37,848 nucleotides of DNA from the NCBI GenBank assembly GCA_004335835.1, contig RWJK01000298.1:1-37848 (forward strand), in the 5' to 3' direction. Below the pieces are notes generated by a model, which saw only the letters and a list, made by a program, of their open reading frames with translations, ran no database searches and had not been told where the DNA came from. The stretch's first letter is position 1. The number at the start of each line of letters is the position of its first letter. The stretch is from Scenedesmus sp. ARA3 (Eukaryota > Chlorophyta > Chlorophyceae > Sphaeropleales > Scenedesmaceae). Both the position numbers and the translations under genes were made by a program. Below are positions 11,022 to 22,205 of this stretch, piece by piece.

Positions 11022-13082
11022 CAGGGCTCGGCCAGCGTGTCTTGCGCAGGAGGGGTTGTGACAAGAAGGGGAGGGGACGGAGATGGGGTCAGCGCATGCA
11101 GTGAGGGCGGGGCGCATGTCAGGTTGAGTGTTGTGCTGCATCTATGGGCGTGCATCAGCATTTGCCGCATGAGAAGCTCAGGAGGTGTTGTTTGAGTAAG
11201 TGGTCTCGCTGAGCGCCCGCGTGCAGACACATGCGTTGCTCTCATTGCGGTGGTTGGCTCGTGTGAGCCGCAATGACGTTGACGTTGCCAGTAACCTTGG
11301 CATCATGTTGGCTGCAGCAGTTTCACAGTTGAATGCAGTATTTTGGTTTGTTATGATACCTTGTCACAGCAGTTGCCACCAACCAGTGAGCCACATTGTT
11401 ACACAGCAGTGCCTGGGTTGTAGAGACGGCAGCAGCAGAAAGGCAGCAGACGCAGCAACCATGGAGGACTGAGCAGGCGCCCATGTACAGTTGGACTCAC
11501 ACACAGTAGAGTCCTGCAGGAGACTGCAGAGGGGGGCTGGAGCTGAGTGATGTGCAGCTGGCAGCACTTGCTGGCGCCGCTTCTGGCACTGGGCATCAGT
11601 CCTGTGGTGGCTAGGTTGCTGCTGTGTTTGGCTGATGCTTGCAAGTTGAGACGAGCACTGACAGAAGCACTGCTGGCGGCAGCATGCAGCGCAGCAGCAT
11701 AGTGTTCTCTTGCGCTGCTACCCTACCAACGCCAGGGATGTTTCACTTGGCTGTTACCTCGGGATTATGGGCTTGAACCGGTTTTTGCTCTTACTAAACC
11801 CAGCTGCCTGTTCACTCGGGCAGCTGCTGGCTGCTATGAACATGTGTGCCAGGCATGCGTCCTTCAAACACCTGGCCTTTTACACCTGGCCTCGGGGTTG
11901 TTGCATTGGTTGCGCTGTGTGTGACATTACATGCCTTGCGGTGTCATCTGCTGCACTTCTGCATAGCATAGGAACTCGGGGTTACTGCTGAGAAGTTGTG
12001 GCGTAACCAGTTCGTCACCTATGGCATTTGTTACTGTCATGACATGACAAGTGACACCTGGCCAGCACTGCTGGGCTACCTATAAATGGTCTAGCAGCAA
12101 CCCGAGCGCTTCAGTGGCAGCGCACCAGTTGAAATCCGAAACTACATGTCACACACATATAATTGTTCATATACGCGTGCCCACCCTGCTGAGCCTCGTG
12201 CTTCGTCTCTTGCCATGGTGCTGCTGCCGCTAGCAAAGGCGTCTTAATTGCTCTTCCGAAAGACTGGCTTGCCAAGTCCGTAAGCGGAGCAAAAAGATAC
12301 GGGAGACGGTGCGCTATGTCCTGCGCCATTGCGATAGACAACCAGGGCGGGGAGACAGCTCCCGTGCTCTGCTTCTGCTTGTGTCCGCGGCTGCTCGCTG
12401 CTCAGATAACTTACAGCACCCTTACTACCTCTCTAGCTCAGCTTTTGCGGATTAACAGCACGCGGAGCTGGCAGGAGCTGCTTGGCGCCAAAGACAGGCT
12501 GCGCAAGGGTACAACTTGCTGTGCCAGGTATGCAACTGTTGCAGGACGCCTGCTGCTGTTCAATAGCTGCGTCTCAATCTGTTGTCGGTGTGTGCAGCCG
12601 CTGCTGTCCCTTGCAGCATTTGCTGACTGCATGACCTAGCATGTGCATCCCAGGGCCTACTGCTTTGTCAGTGGCCTTTGCAAGCAGCAGCCATGCCACC
12701 AGCACAGCAGCATGCATGTTTGTGCTTGTTGTCAGAGGCTGCGACTGCTGGCAGCTTTGTTTGTGCAGACAGCAGCTGAGGATATGCTACTGTTACCAGC
12801 TGCAAATGCTGCAGCAGCGGCTGCGCTGCATGCTGCTCTGCGCTAGCCGCTGCTTCTTGCAGCCCTGCTGCTTCTGCTGCTCCTCCTGGCCTGCTGCTGC
12901 TGTAGGCAGCAATGGGTACCACCGCTGACAGTAGCAGCACGAAGTGTAGGCAGCAGGTGCAGCTGCTTAAACCACCCACGAAAAAACCACAAACAACATG
13001 CTGCCAGATACACCACGCATGCACAATGCCTATAGGCACGCATGAGTTGATGCGTGCACCTCACACAGCCGAAATAGTGTCC
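11022..13082. other. Convergent intergenic region, doubtful coding only
   Basis: The region lies between the stop of the BTB gene and the stop of the minus-strand F-box gene. It contains a second copy of the Lys-rich gene's 3' end (11427-11635). A plus-strand open frame near 12316-12520 (LLRINSTRSWQELLGAKDRL) and another near 12745-12845 (RLLAALFVQTAAEDMLLLPA) look mildly coding, but I could not join them in phase or recognise a family. If a small gene exists here, its structure is unknown. Confidence 0.4.
11427..11635 (+). repeat. Dispersed copy B of the Lys-rich gene 3' end and 3' flank
   Basis: GACGGCAGCAGCAGAAAGGC, then ATGGAGGACTGAGCAGGCGC, matches the stop region of the Lys-rich gene and of copy A at 6807. 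The homology continues through GCAGGAGACTGCAGAGG and CCTGTGGTGGCTAGGT. Copy B keeps ATGGAGGACTGA as in the parent gene, whereas its flank matches copy A. It lies in the 3' flank of the BTB gene, about 4.5 kb away. Confidence 0.75.
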
Positions 13083-14598
13083 TCAGGTGTACGGCAGCAG
13101 TTTCACCGACCGAAATTGGGACAAGTCAGGCAGCCGCTGCAGGTTGCTGCAGCCCCCGCACACCAACATCCGCAGTGTTGATGGCAGCTCTGGCAGCTGT
13201 TGCAGGTTGCTACAGCCCCCGCAGTCCTTTACTTGCAGAGTGGGGGGCAGCTCTGGCAGCTGCTTTAGCGCTGTGCAGTTGCGGATCAGCAGCTGCTCAA
13301 GCGCAGACGGAAGCTGCGTAGGCAGCTGCTGCAGGGCGCTGCATCCACAGCAGTCCAGCACTTCAAGGCCTGCAGGCAGCTGCTCTGGCAGCTGCTGCAG
13401 CTGCGTGCAACCATACAGGAACAGCACACGGCAGCTTGGCAGCCTCTCTGGCAGCTGCTGAATGGGTGTGGCGCCACACTGCAGCTCTTCTAGGCGTGGC
13501 AGGGAGCCAGGCAAATTGCTGATGGCTGTTGCAGTGACACACAGCTTTTTCAGCCTCTCTGTAGGCAGCCTGGGTAGCCTGGCGACTCGTGGGAGTGAGG
13601 ATGCCTGTAGGTCTTCAAGGCTGTCTGGCATGTCTGGCAGCTCCTCCAGCAGGTCACAGCTGTAGCAGATGAGATGAGAGAGGCTCGTGTGTGCTAGCTG
13701 CGGCAGCTTCTGCAGGGACGTGCAGAGGGAAGAGTCCAGGTGACTGAGGGACTTCGGCAGCTCTGGCAGCTGCAAGGCATACAACAGCGGAGGTGAAACA
13801 CGGCAGACACGAAGCCAGGCAAGCAAATTCATAGTCATAGGTATATAGCTGGCATCAACAACAGCCGTGCTTGGGTGACCCGTTCGGGCACACGTGATAA
13901 CACACATGACATCAGCAACTGCACAGCACTCAAGCAGCTGCCAAACCACCTACAACAATGCCTGCTCACGGCTGTCAGCGCCTCACAAGTGGAAGTGTTC
14001 AGGCGCTTGAGGCCTTCAGGCAGCGCCGGCAGCCGCAGCAAGCTGCTGCAGTTGACCACTTTCAGCTCGACCAAGCTCCGCGGCAGCCGTGGAAGGCTCT
14101 TGAACGTTTTGCAGTCGCTGCAGTCCAGCACTGAGACAGCAGTGGCGCTGAGGCTGATAGGTAGGTCCTGCAGAAACGCGCAGCCTGTGCACAGCAGCTG
14201 TCGCAGCGTAGGCGGCAGCGCTGGCAGGGTGTGCAGCCTGACGCAGGGCCCCACATGCAGCTGCTCAAGCTTTGGAGGCAAGGCCGGCAACACCTCCACG
14301 TACCAGCTGCTGATGCGCAGGCAGGTCAAGTTTCTGCAAGAAAATGATAGCGCATAGCACATCAAGACTGATACATTGGTGCAAGCAGCGGATTGTGCAG
14401 CTGGTGGCATTGGCGGTCGCAAAGGTCGCCATGTGGGCGGCAACAACTCTGCCATCTCACTACTTCACAAATTGACTGTGCCAGTCACCGTGTCTCAAAA
14501 AGCGCTGGCGAGTGGCAACAACCTTGACCAACGGCTTTGTAAGGGCCTTCGGAAATCGAAGGCACGTCCACCATTGCCACTGCAGTTCCATGTTCAGA

Positions 14599-14634
<36 letters not shown>

Positions 14635-14898
14635 GCACCTGCCAACCTCCATAACATCCTGCAGCATCCTCCGGGGATAAGAAATATTTAGCCTGAGGTC
14701 AAGCTTCTGCATGGACTTGATGTTCTTGTGCAGCCAGGCCACACCAGAGAGCGAACCGTCCAGCTGGAACACGATGCTGTGGTCTTGCCAAGACACATGC
14801 ATGCCCAGCAGCTCATGACAGGTGCATCTAAACATGCATACGTCTTTTGGTGCCAGGCGAGGGAGGCAGAGCTGCAGGATCTGCGTAAGCTTGTCCAT
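13083..14898 (-). CDS. F-box/leucine-rich-repeat protein
   Basis: Three exons: 14898..14639, 14333..13970 and 13769..13083, giving 436 residues. Phase 2+1 at the first junction rebuilds an Arg codon; the second is phase 0 and joins two half LRR units into one (STCEALTA / LPELPKSLSHLDSS). The N-terminal 45 residues (MDKLTQILQLCLPRLAPKDV, then FRCTCHELL) resemble an F-box. The rest is a run of about 17 short LRR units of the LPxLPxxLxxLxxxxC type, such as LQQLPEQLPAGLEVLDCCGC. This spacing resembles the LPX-type repeats of bacterial IpaH/YopM-like proteins and of algal LRR families rather than 24-residue plant LRRs. No NB-ARC, TIR or kinase domain is present. It is probably a substrate-recognition subunit of an SCF ubiquitin ligase. 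The frame is open upstream of the chosen ATG, so a longer start is possible. Confidence 0.8.
13911..13943 (+). repeat. Inverted LRR fragment inside intron 2 of the LRR gene
   Basis: On the plus strand this reads SNCTALKQLP. It is almost the same, base for base, as the minus-strand exon 3 segment at 13254..13286 (RNCTALKQLP). It therefore lies in opposite orientation to its host gene. About 3-4 of 33 bases differ by eye. Confidence 0.75.
14601..14633. repeat. CTG tract in intron 1 of the F-box gene
   Basis: On the gene's strand this is a CAG run starting a few bases after the GTGCGA donor at 14638. If the intron were retained it would extend the frame as polyglutamine; the spliced model excludes it because the downstream LRR joins in phase only after removal. 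Confidence 0.85.
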
Positions 14899-15897
14899 GC
14901 CGTGTGTACCAGCAGGTGGTATTATCACCTGGTTTTGATGCAAGCATGCCCTGTGTAGTGTGGACAGTGAATGATACAGAATACCTAAAGCTCAACACTT
15001 GGTCCTAGTAGGTCACCAATTCCAGCCGCAAGCACGGCAGTCGACTCGGACTTCCTTGGACTTCTTGTGACCGTCACAGCGAAGACACCGCTTGCTGTTG
15101 AGCCAGCCTAAACGGCGTGAACGTAGAGCGTTTTTCGTCGGAGCGGACATTAAGGTGTATGCCTTGCATCGTATGTACCGGAGCGCGCACATGCACAGTG
15201 CACATGTTGATGACCGTCAGCCTGAGTCTGAGCAGGCACCAGCATGTTTGGATGAATCAAGTCAGCATGGGCGCGAAGCTCCGACCTTCACTCGAAAGCA
15301 AGTTCCCTCTTCCGTATACTGCTGCTTCTGGGACGTGATATCGCATGTACATCACAGCGACTGAACAGGACAGGTGCAAGCTGTACGCAATCCAGCCTGG
15401 CAGCATCCAACGACATACCGCAGGACAAGCAAAGCAAGATCAGCTACATGCACCAAGCCATCGCCATGAAACAGCAGTAGAAGATCATCAGCCAACCAAG
15501 GCCTTGCTGCCTGCCCAGACTAACCTGCTCTCATTCCTGCTGTGATGGAGCAACATCGCCTGCCTCCTTTGCTCCACAACCCACATCAGACCAGATGCAG
15601 CGTTGTGCCCTAGGTGATAGGTCATGATAGAAACGCTGCCACATCCCACTTTTGTACAGACTGACTCATGGCATGATATTGTGAGAAGCACCGCATGTCA
15701 TGCAAAATGTGGCGGGCTGCCTAGATGGTGTCACAGCACTGCAGTGCTCCAGAGCTGGCGCTGCTGTCATGTGCTGTGTGACAGAAGCATGTTGCACTCT
15801 GCAGCACCTCACTATAGATATGCAACCTGCAAATGTCTTTATATATGTACCGCCTGCCAGCATGGCCCCGAACTGCTGCCCACTGACGCTCATGCAA
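14899..15897. other. Intergenic region, nothing recognised
   Basis: About 1 kb lies between the F-box gene start and the coiled-coil gene stop, both on the minus strand. It should contain the F-box gene promoter and the 3' UTR of the coiled-coil gene. Open frames are short and show no family resemblance or splice support. Confidence 0.5.
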
Positions 15898-16857
15898 TTA
15901 GTGCGCCGTGGTGAGGTTGTTGCCGCTGCTGGCTGCTGCTGTGGCCGCCTGCACGCTGTTCATGACCTCTATCTGCTGCTTCAACGCTGCCTTCAGGTCC
16001 CCGAACTCGCTGCGCAGCTCATCCACCTCCCGCGACAGCGCCTGGCGCAGCTCGCCAATCTCCTGCAAGCGGCAGAGGAACAAGGCGCCAAGGAGAGAGA
16101 GGATGTTCAAGGGGGCGCATTCGATTCAAATGCTGGGACAAGCAGCTGAAGCGACAGTCTGCAGATGCAAGTGGGGCTGCAGGGGCAGGCATGTACTGCT
16201 CCTCGCCACCAGTTGCTGCTGTTTTGAACTGACCTCTCCACCATACTACTGTTGCTATCACTGCCACTAGCGTTTTTTTGGTTGTTTGTTGGTTTGTGCT
16301 GCGGGTGTGTTGCTTTACTCACTGTCTTGTAAGACGTCACTTGTGAAGCTAGCTTGGTGCGCCAGTCCTGCAGGTCTGTCTTCAGCACCTGCACCTTCTG
16401 GAGCAGCTCATTCTTCTGTTCTTGTAGCTCCTGCAGGTTAACACAGCATGTTGCTGTCAGTGCCACTGTATGTCAGCGGCAGGGGACTTGCATGCTGCCA
16501 CTAGAAACTACTATGTTGCCAACTTTGGCATGTACAGCGCGCTGTTACGCTGCACTGCATCATAGCATGCAGCAAACAGCTGTTGCATGGTGTTGAGGGC
16601 GCCGCGTGAACAGTGCCTGGCTGGGCAGGTCTTGTGCAATACCCAGAAACCCAGAACAAGGCACAGCAGACACAATCAGCTTAGCTCACTGACCGTAAGG
16701 TACTGCGACTCCACATTGATCTGTGTGTCGTCTAAGTCCTGCCAGTTGTTCTGCAGTTGCAGATGCAACCTTGTAAGCAGAGCGCCACCGGTGCCACCTG
16801 TCAGGTGGCTGCAACTGCCATGCACGAAGCAGCTGCTTCACTGCCTACCTGCGCCAT
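15898..16857 (-). CDS. Short coiled-coil protein with a 9-nt first coding exon
   Basis: Exons 16857..16849, 16750..16694, 16430..16323 and 16062..15898 give 112 residues; every junction is phase 0. The first exon encodes only Met-Ala-Gln, followed by a GTAGGC donor. Exon 2 reads NNWQDLDDTQINVESQYLT. Exons 3 and 4 form one long heptad-rich helix (LQEQKNELLQKVQVLKTDLQ, then EIGELRQALSREVDELRSEF), and the protein ends NNLTTAH. There is no signal peptide, membrane segment or enzymatic motif. Consistent phases, strong acceptors (CTGCAG, TTGCAG) and absence of repeats support it. It probably acts as a structural or adaptor subunit of a complex; I do not recognise the family. The micro-exon start is the least certain part. 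Confidence 0.72.
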
Positions 16858-17543
16858 GAGTGCTGCTATATGCTGCTTAGAGCAGCCAGAAGGTGCTAAG
16901 CTCAGGAAGCGGCTCAGGAGATGGCTGTGATACTGTCTTGCATTGACCAGTGACTGTGCAACCTGCTTGCTATGTACGTCACTTCAGCAGAATGACATGA
17001 AGCTTATAGTGGTAGGCGAGTCTACTTGTGGACGTGTGTGACTTCTAGAAGAGCACGGTTGAGCAAATGCAAACGCCGAAACATTTGGAGCACCGTTCGT
17101 TCCACGTAATGTGTGCAATGACAGTACATACAGTTGTCGCACAACGCGGTCAACACGCACGCACGCGTCTGTCGATGTTCGCAAATGAACAGCAGTGCAG
17201 TTTGAATGTGACAAGTGCCAAAACCAGCCATACCAGCCACGTTGCTGCGTTGGACTACTTCATATGGGGACTTGCATAGACAATTAGAACGAGTTTATGT
17301 TGGTTTGATACCTGCAACTGCTGCAGCAAGCAGTGGTGTCAGCAGCTCACCAGCAGCATCATCATCAGCGCGTTGGCACCTGCTGCTGCCGTCCTGCAGA
17401 CTGTGTTCAGGCCCACTCTGTCAGAGCCTTGCGCGCACATGGTGCAGCAGGACATGCTGTAGGTGATGTACAGAAGCTTGCTGTTGATCAAACAGTCAAC
17501 GGCAGCACTGCCCCAGCGCACCAGACACATAACCAGCTGCAGC
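16858..17543. promoter_or_regulatory. Divergent promoter region
   Basis: The region lies between the start of the minus-strand coiled-coil gene and the start of the plus-strand ABC-class ATPase, so it should drive both. Only short open frames without family resemblance are present. Confidence 0.45.
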
Positions 17544-17971
17544 ATGTCGGGCAGGGGTGGCGGCCGTGGCTGGTACTACAAGCAGAAGTATGGAGGCGGT
17601 GCTAGCCGCAACAGGCAGCAGCAGGAGCAGCAAGGTGAGCAGCAAGAGCCATGCTTTTCAGCAAGCAGGGGTACTGGGCGCATTCAATCTGTGTGCAAGC
17701 GCCAGGAGACCGCTATGGTGTGACTGTTCACAGTTGAAGATTGTTCAAAGTAATAAGAGGTAACCTTTGCTGCCACTTCTGTGTTTCCTGCAACTGCTTA
17801 TTCGACCGGCAGGAGGACAGTATGGCAACCAGGCAGATGAAGGGTACAGGGGCGGCAGCGGCAACAGGCAACCAGAAGCAGCAGCAGCAGCAGGCTGGGA
17901 TGGGGATGATGATGACGTCCCAAGCCAAGCAGGCTACCAGGTGAGATGCATTCACATGGCTGCTTGTCCTG

Positions 17972-18006
<35 letters not shown>

Positions 18007-21000
18007 GAAACAGCAGGCGGATGCAATGTTACAGCTTGACTACCACTGCACGCCAGCAGTAAATGAAGCACCACACACAGCGGCCAGCATAACCTCCAGC
18101 GTCCGTCAAACCTCACAATGCACAGGCGTTCATCCACCAAGGCCCGTTGCAACTTCACCCTGCAATTGCACCCCATGCCGGGCTTCGAAATGCATTGCTT
18201 TTCCTCCCGCATGCACACTGCAGGCTGGGTCTAGGCTGCTAGGTGATGCGCAGCAGCTGTTTGCAACCTTGAACCGCCTGGATGGCAAGGGCTACAAGGC
18301 CTACAGAGACATCCAGGGTGCCTGGCAGTTCAGCGGCTTTCAGCTGATCGTGGACCACTGCCAAGGGGACCCCTACGCAGCCCCCAGCAGGCTGCGAGTG
18401 CAGGTGTGCGATGGGGCCTTGCCTGGATATTCGTTTTATAACAGTGTTACAATGATGTTGTGGCAGTGATGTGGGTGCAGTGCAGCCAACCAGCTAATGC
18501 GCAGGGAAGCATGTGTTCCTGCAGACTGCAGGTGGCTTGTTTAGCGCAGACTGTCTCATGTTGCTACCTGAGCTTGCTGTCACATCACGTGCTCTCTCTT
18601 ACGACGCTGCAGATGCCAGCAACCGTCGCAGCACTGCCACCTGAGCTGTGGAGCAGCAAGCTCCGCCGCATAGCGCTGGGTGACTGGCTGGCGCGCAAGC
18701 TCGCTGCAGAGGCCAACAGAGCCAGTGCAGCAGCAGCAGGGCAGGCGCAGGGATGGCATGGCGCAAAGGGCGGTGATGTGACAGTGGACCTGCCAGGTGC
18801 GGTAACCAAACACACGTTGCACGTACGTCTAGACGTCAGACACGGCAGAGCGCCATTGTAGGCATGCTATGTATCTGTCATCTATACATTTTAGATTTAT
18901 GCGTAAATGGTGACAGCCGTGACAGGATTTGAAAGCCACCTTCTACACTCCATCAGCAGATCAGCAAAAGCAAATCGTGCTGCAGCAAACTTGCTGGGAT
19001 GGCGTCTGTTATTATACACTACACAGCAACAAACTACTCGTCTGCCTGCACGGACGGCTGTTACCTCATTCCAGTCACCCCTGCAATTGCTGATTTAAGG
19101 ATTTGACTGGCAATGGCCACTCTGCCTCCTCTGTTTCTGCTCCTTTTGCGCCAGGCCAGCATGTGCTGCAGCGCACCGCAGTGCTGGTGTCTGCTGCTGG
19201 TGATGTGGAGGCCCGCTTCACTGTGGGGCTGCCTGTACCTGTTGCTCCCCCATGTTGCCTCTGTGCCAGGTCAGCACACCACCGTGCTGTTGTTGCCTGC
19301 TGTTTCAACACCAACGTGGCAGTGAATTTATTGGCAACCATTGCCCTGCCTCCTCTGTTCTCACCCTCATTTCTCTCTGCGACAGGTCAGCACGTGTTGG
19401 AGCGCACTGCCGTGCTGGTGTCTACTGCTGGTGATGTGGAGGCGCGCTTCACTGTGGGGCTGCCTGCACAGGGCCGCAGCATCATGGGGCCCTGGGCCGG
19501 CCAGATATTGACACAGCACCTGGCCAGGTGCGGCGGCAGCTGCAATTTTACACAAGAGAAACCCTGGAGCTCGATAACAGCATATGCAGAGCAAGATCAT
19601 ATGCAGAGACTCAACCTGCTCTGTCAGTGGGTTGTCAGTGGGTGACGAGGCAGAATTAAGTGCAGATTGCAGCAACTGCCTGATGCATGTATTTCATCGT
19701 GGACCTTTGCATGCGCCAACGCAACCCCACTTGCGCTTTGTTATCCTTGTTATTCTAAACCCACAGGGCTGTGCAGGCCGCGCTGATGTACCCTGCGCTG
19801 GACGGCGCCTCCATCTGGCGACACATCACCACCGTGGAGGACACGGAGGTGCTGCGCGCCGCGCTGCCCGGCTTGGGCCTGGTGGGCTTCGTTGGCGACG
19901 GCGCCATCCTGCCGCGTAAGAGGTGCGATTCAACGTACCTCAAGTCAACTTTGACTGAGTCAGTCGACGCAACAGCAGCAGCATTTGCATTGTCTTGGGC
20001 CTGGTGGGCTTCGTTGGCGATGGCACCATCCTGCCTCGCAAGAGGTGCGCGCTGAGCCGGGTTGCTCCGCACCCTCACTGGCAGTGGAGGGTCGCTGCAA
20101 GATGTTGCTCTGCACTCCTGTGCTGCTGCAGCCTTGATGCATTGGGTGAATTCACTAGTGCTGCTGCTGCTGCTGTTGCTGATTCTTGTATCTGCAGTGG
20201 CGCTAGCGACCTCCCTATGCCGCCTAGCGCCGGCCTGGTGCCATTTTCGTCCCCTGCCTCACTGGCAGTGGAGGTGGCGCTGCCCCACAGAGGGCGTGTG
20301 CGGGGCATGGGCATCAAGCAGGGCATCACACTTATTGCTGGTGGCGGCTTCCATGGCAAGAGCACGCTGCTGCAGGCGCTGGAAGCCGGAGTGTACAACA
20401 AGGTGGGATGGCGGCTATGTCACATGCTTAGACTGTGCTTAGACTGTGCGTCTGGCGCAGGGAGTGGGATGATTGCCGCCGCTTCAAGGCAAAGCTAGTG
20501 GGATTGACGGGTGGGTGCCTAGCAACACTGGCTCACCGCATGCTGGCCAGTGCAGCTGGCAGGTGCAGCGTGGCAGCCACAGGAGCCTGCAGTTGCTGCT
20601 CCCTTGCTTTGTGTCTCTGCTGCAGACACGCGGTTGCAGCAATGCATTAAATGCTGCCTGAGGCGTACAATCGCATGCTTTATCAGTCAACTGTGACGGC
20701 TGACACTGCAGGTGCCGGACGATGGCAGGGAGCTTGTAGTGATGCTGCCGGATGCTGTCAAAGTCTCAGCAGAAGATGGCAGGCGTGTGGAGGCTGTGGA
20801 CATCAGCAATTTCATCAACAACCTGCCAGGGGGCAGCAGCACGGTCGCATTCCGCAGCGACGACGCCAGTGGCAGCACCTCGCAGGCGGCAAACATCCAG
20901 GTGGGAGTGGACAGCGGCTGCTGCTGCTGCTGCTGCCGCCAGAAGAACAGCATCGTACAATGTGTTGTTTGCTGCGCGCACATTGGCAGGTTCCAAGGCT

Positions 21001-22163
21001 GTGCTGTCGAAGCTTGCTGCTCTGCAAGGCGCAGAGTGTATGCGTTGTTGTTGTTGTTCAATATGCGTTGTCACATGTTTGATGTGGAGCGCAGGAGGCG
21101 TAGGAGCTGGGTGCGTCCTTGCTGCTGATGGATGAGGACACCTGCGCCACCACTTTACAAGGCTGTCAAACACTGTTACTTAACATTGTTATATGTTACT
21201 TGTGTCCTGCAGGAGGCGCTGGAGCTGGGGGCTTCCGTGCTGCTCATGGATGAGGACACCTGTGCCACCAACTTCATGATGCGTGATGCGCGCATGGCAG
21301 CGCTGGTGGCGCCAGCCAAGGAGCCCATCACGCCCTTCAGCAGCAGGATCGCGTGCGTGGCGGCGGCAGCAGCAGCATCAGAGCCTGAGCCTGAGTGCGG
21401 CAGCAGCTGCTTGCAGCTGCTCGCATGTGTGCCTTCTGCTTAGCAATACCATAACTGCGGCCGTTGTGAAGTGCATAGTTGTTGACAGCCTGATGCAAGT
21501 GCAGCTTTGCATTACGACATTATTGCTCAGTGCATTATGTGCTGAAAATCCGTTATGTAACACTGCTGGGAACGCTGAGTCAGTGGCACAGATGTGCTCA
21601 GTCAGCAGCCGCAGGACTCAAGTCATCATAGAGCACTTACTGGCTTGTGCTGAAGAGTGTTCTTCAATCGTACGTGCACTTGTCTATTGCCTGCAGGCTG
21701 CTGCGCGCTGCAGGCATCTCCACAGTGCTAGTCATGGGCGGCAGTGGTGACTACTTTGAGCATGCAGACACTGTCATCGTGATGGACAATTACCTCCCAA
21801 GCGATCAAACCCAGGCTGCACATGCGATAGCAGCACAGCATGCAGCAACAATGGCAGCAGTAACAGAAGCAGCACCTGCAGCAGCAGCAGCAGCAGTGGG
21901 GCAGCCAGTGCGGGGTGGGGTGAAAGTGACGCCGCGCGTGCCGCAGCGTGTGTATGCTGGAGGTCAGAATGATTACAGAGGAGTGAAGACACACGTCAGG
22001 GGGCTGCATCACATACAGGTGAGAGCAGCTGGCATTTGTTTGACTTGAACGATGCACATGGGTGCACTGTCGTGCAGCCGACGCCACATAGGCAGCGAGC
22101 GTGTGGCAGTTTAGCACCATGGCATACTGCATGCACTGCTCATATGTCTGCCTGCCTGCCTGT

Positions 22164-22205
<42 letters not shown>

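Noticed and set aside
12316..12930. Small plus-strand gene
   Set aside because: Two mildly coding-looking frames could not be joined in phase and no family is recognised; mentioned only in the intergenic entry.
13083..14898. Plant-type NLR immune receptor
   Set aside because: LRRs are present, but there is no NB-ARC, TIR or kinase domain; the N-terminus is F-box-like.
21091..21155. TAG read as leucine, as in some Sphaeropleales mitochondria
   Set aside because: The gene is nuclear with spliceosomal introns, and the TAG lies in a dead duplicate beside an intact exon with CTG.
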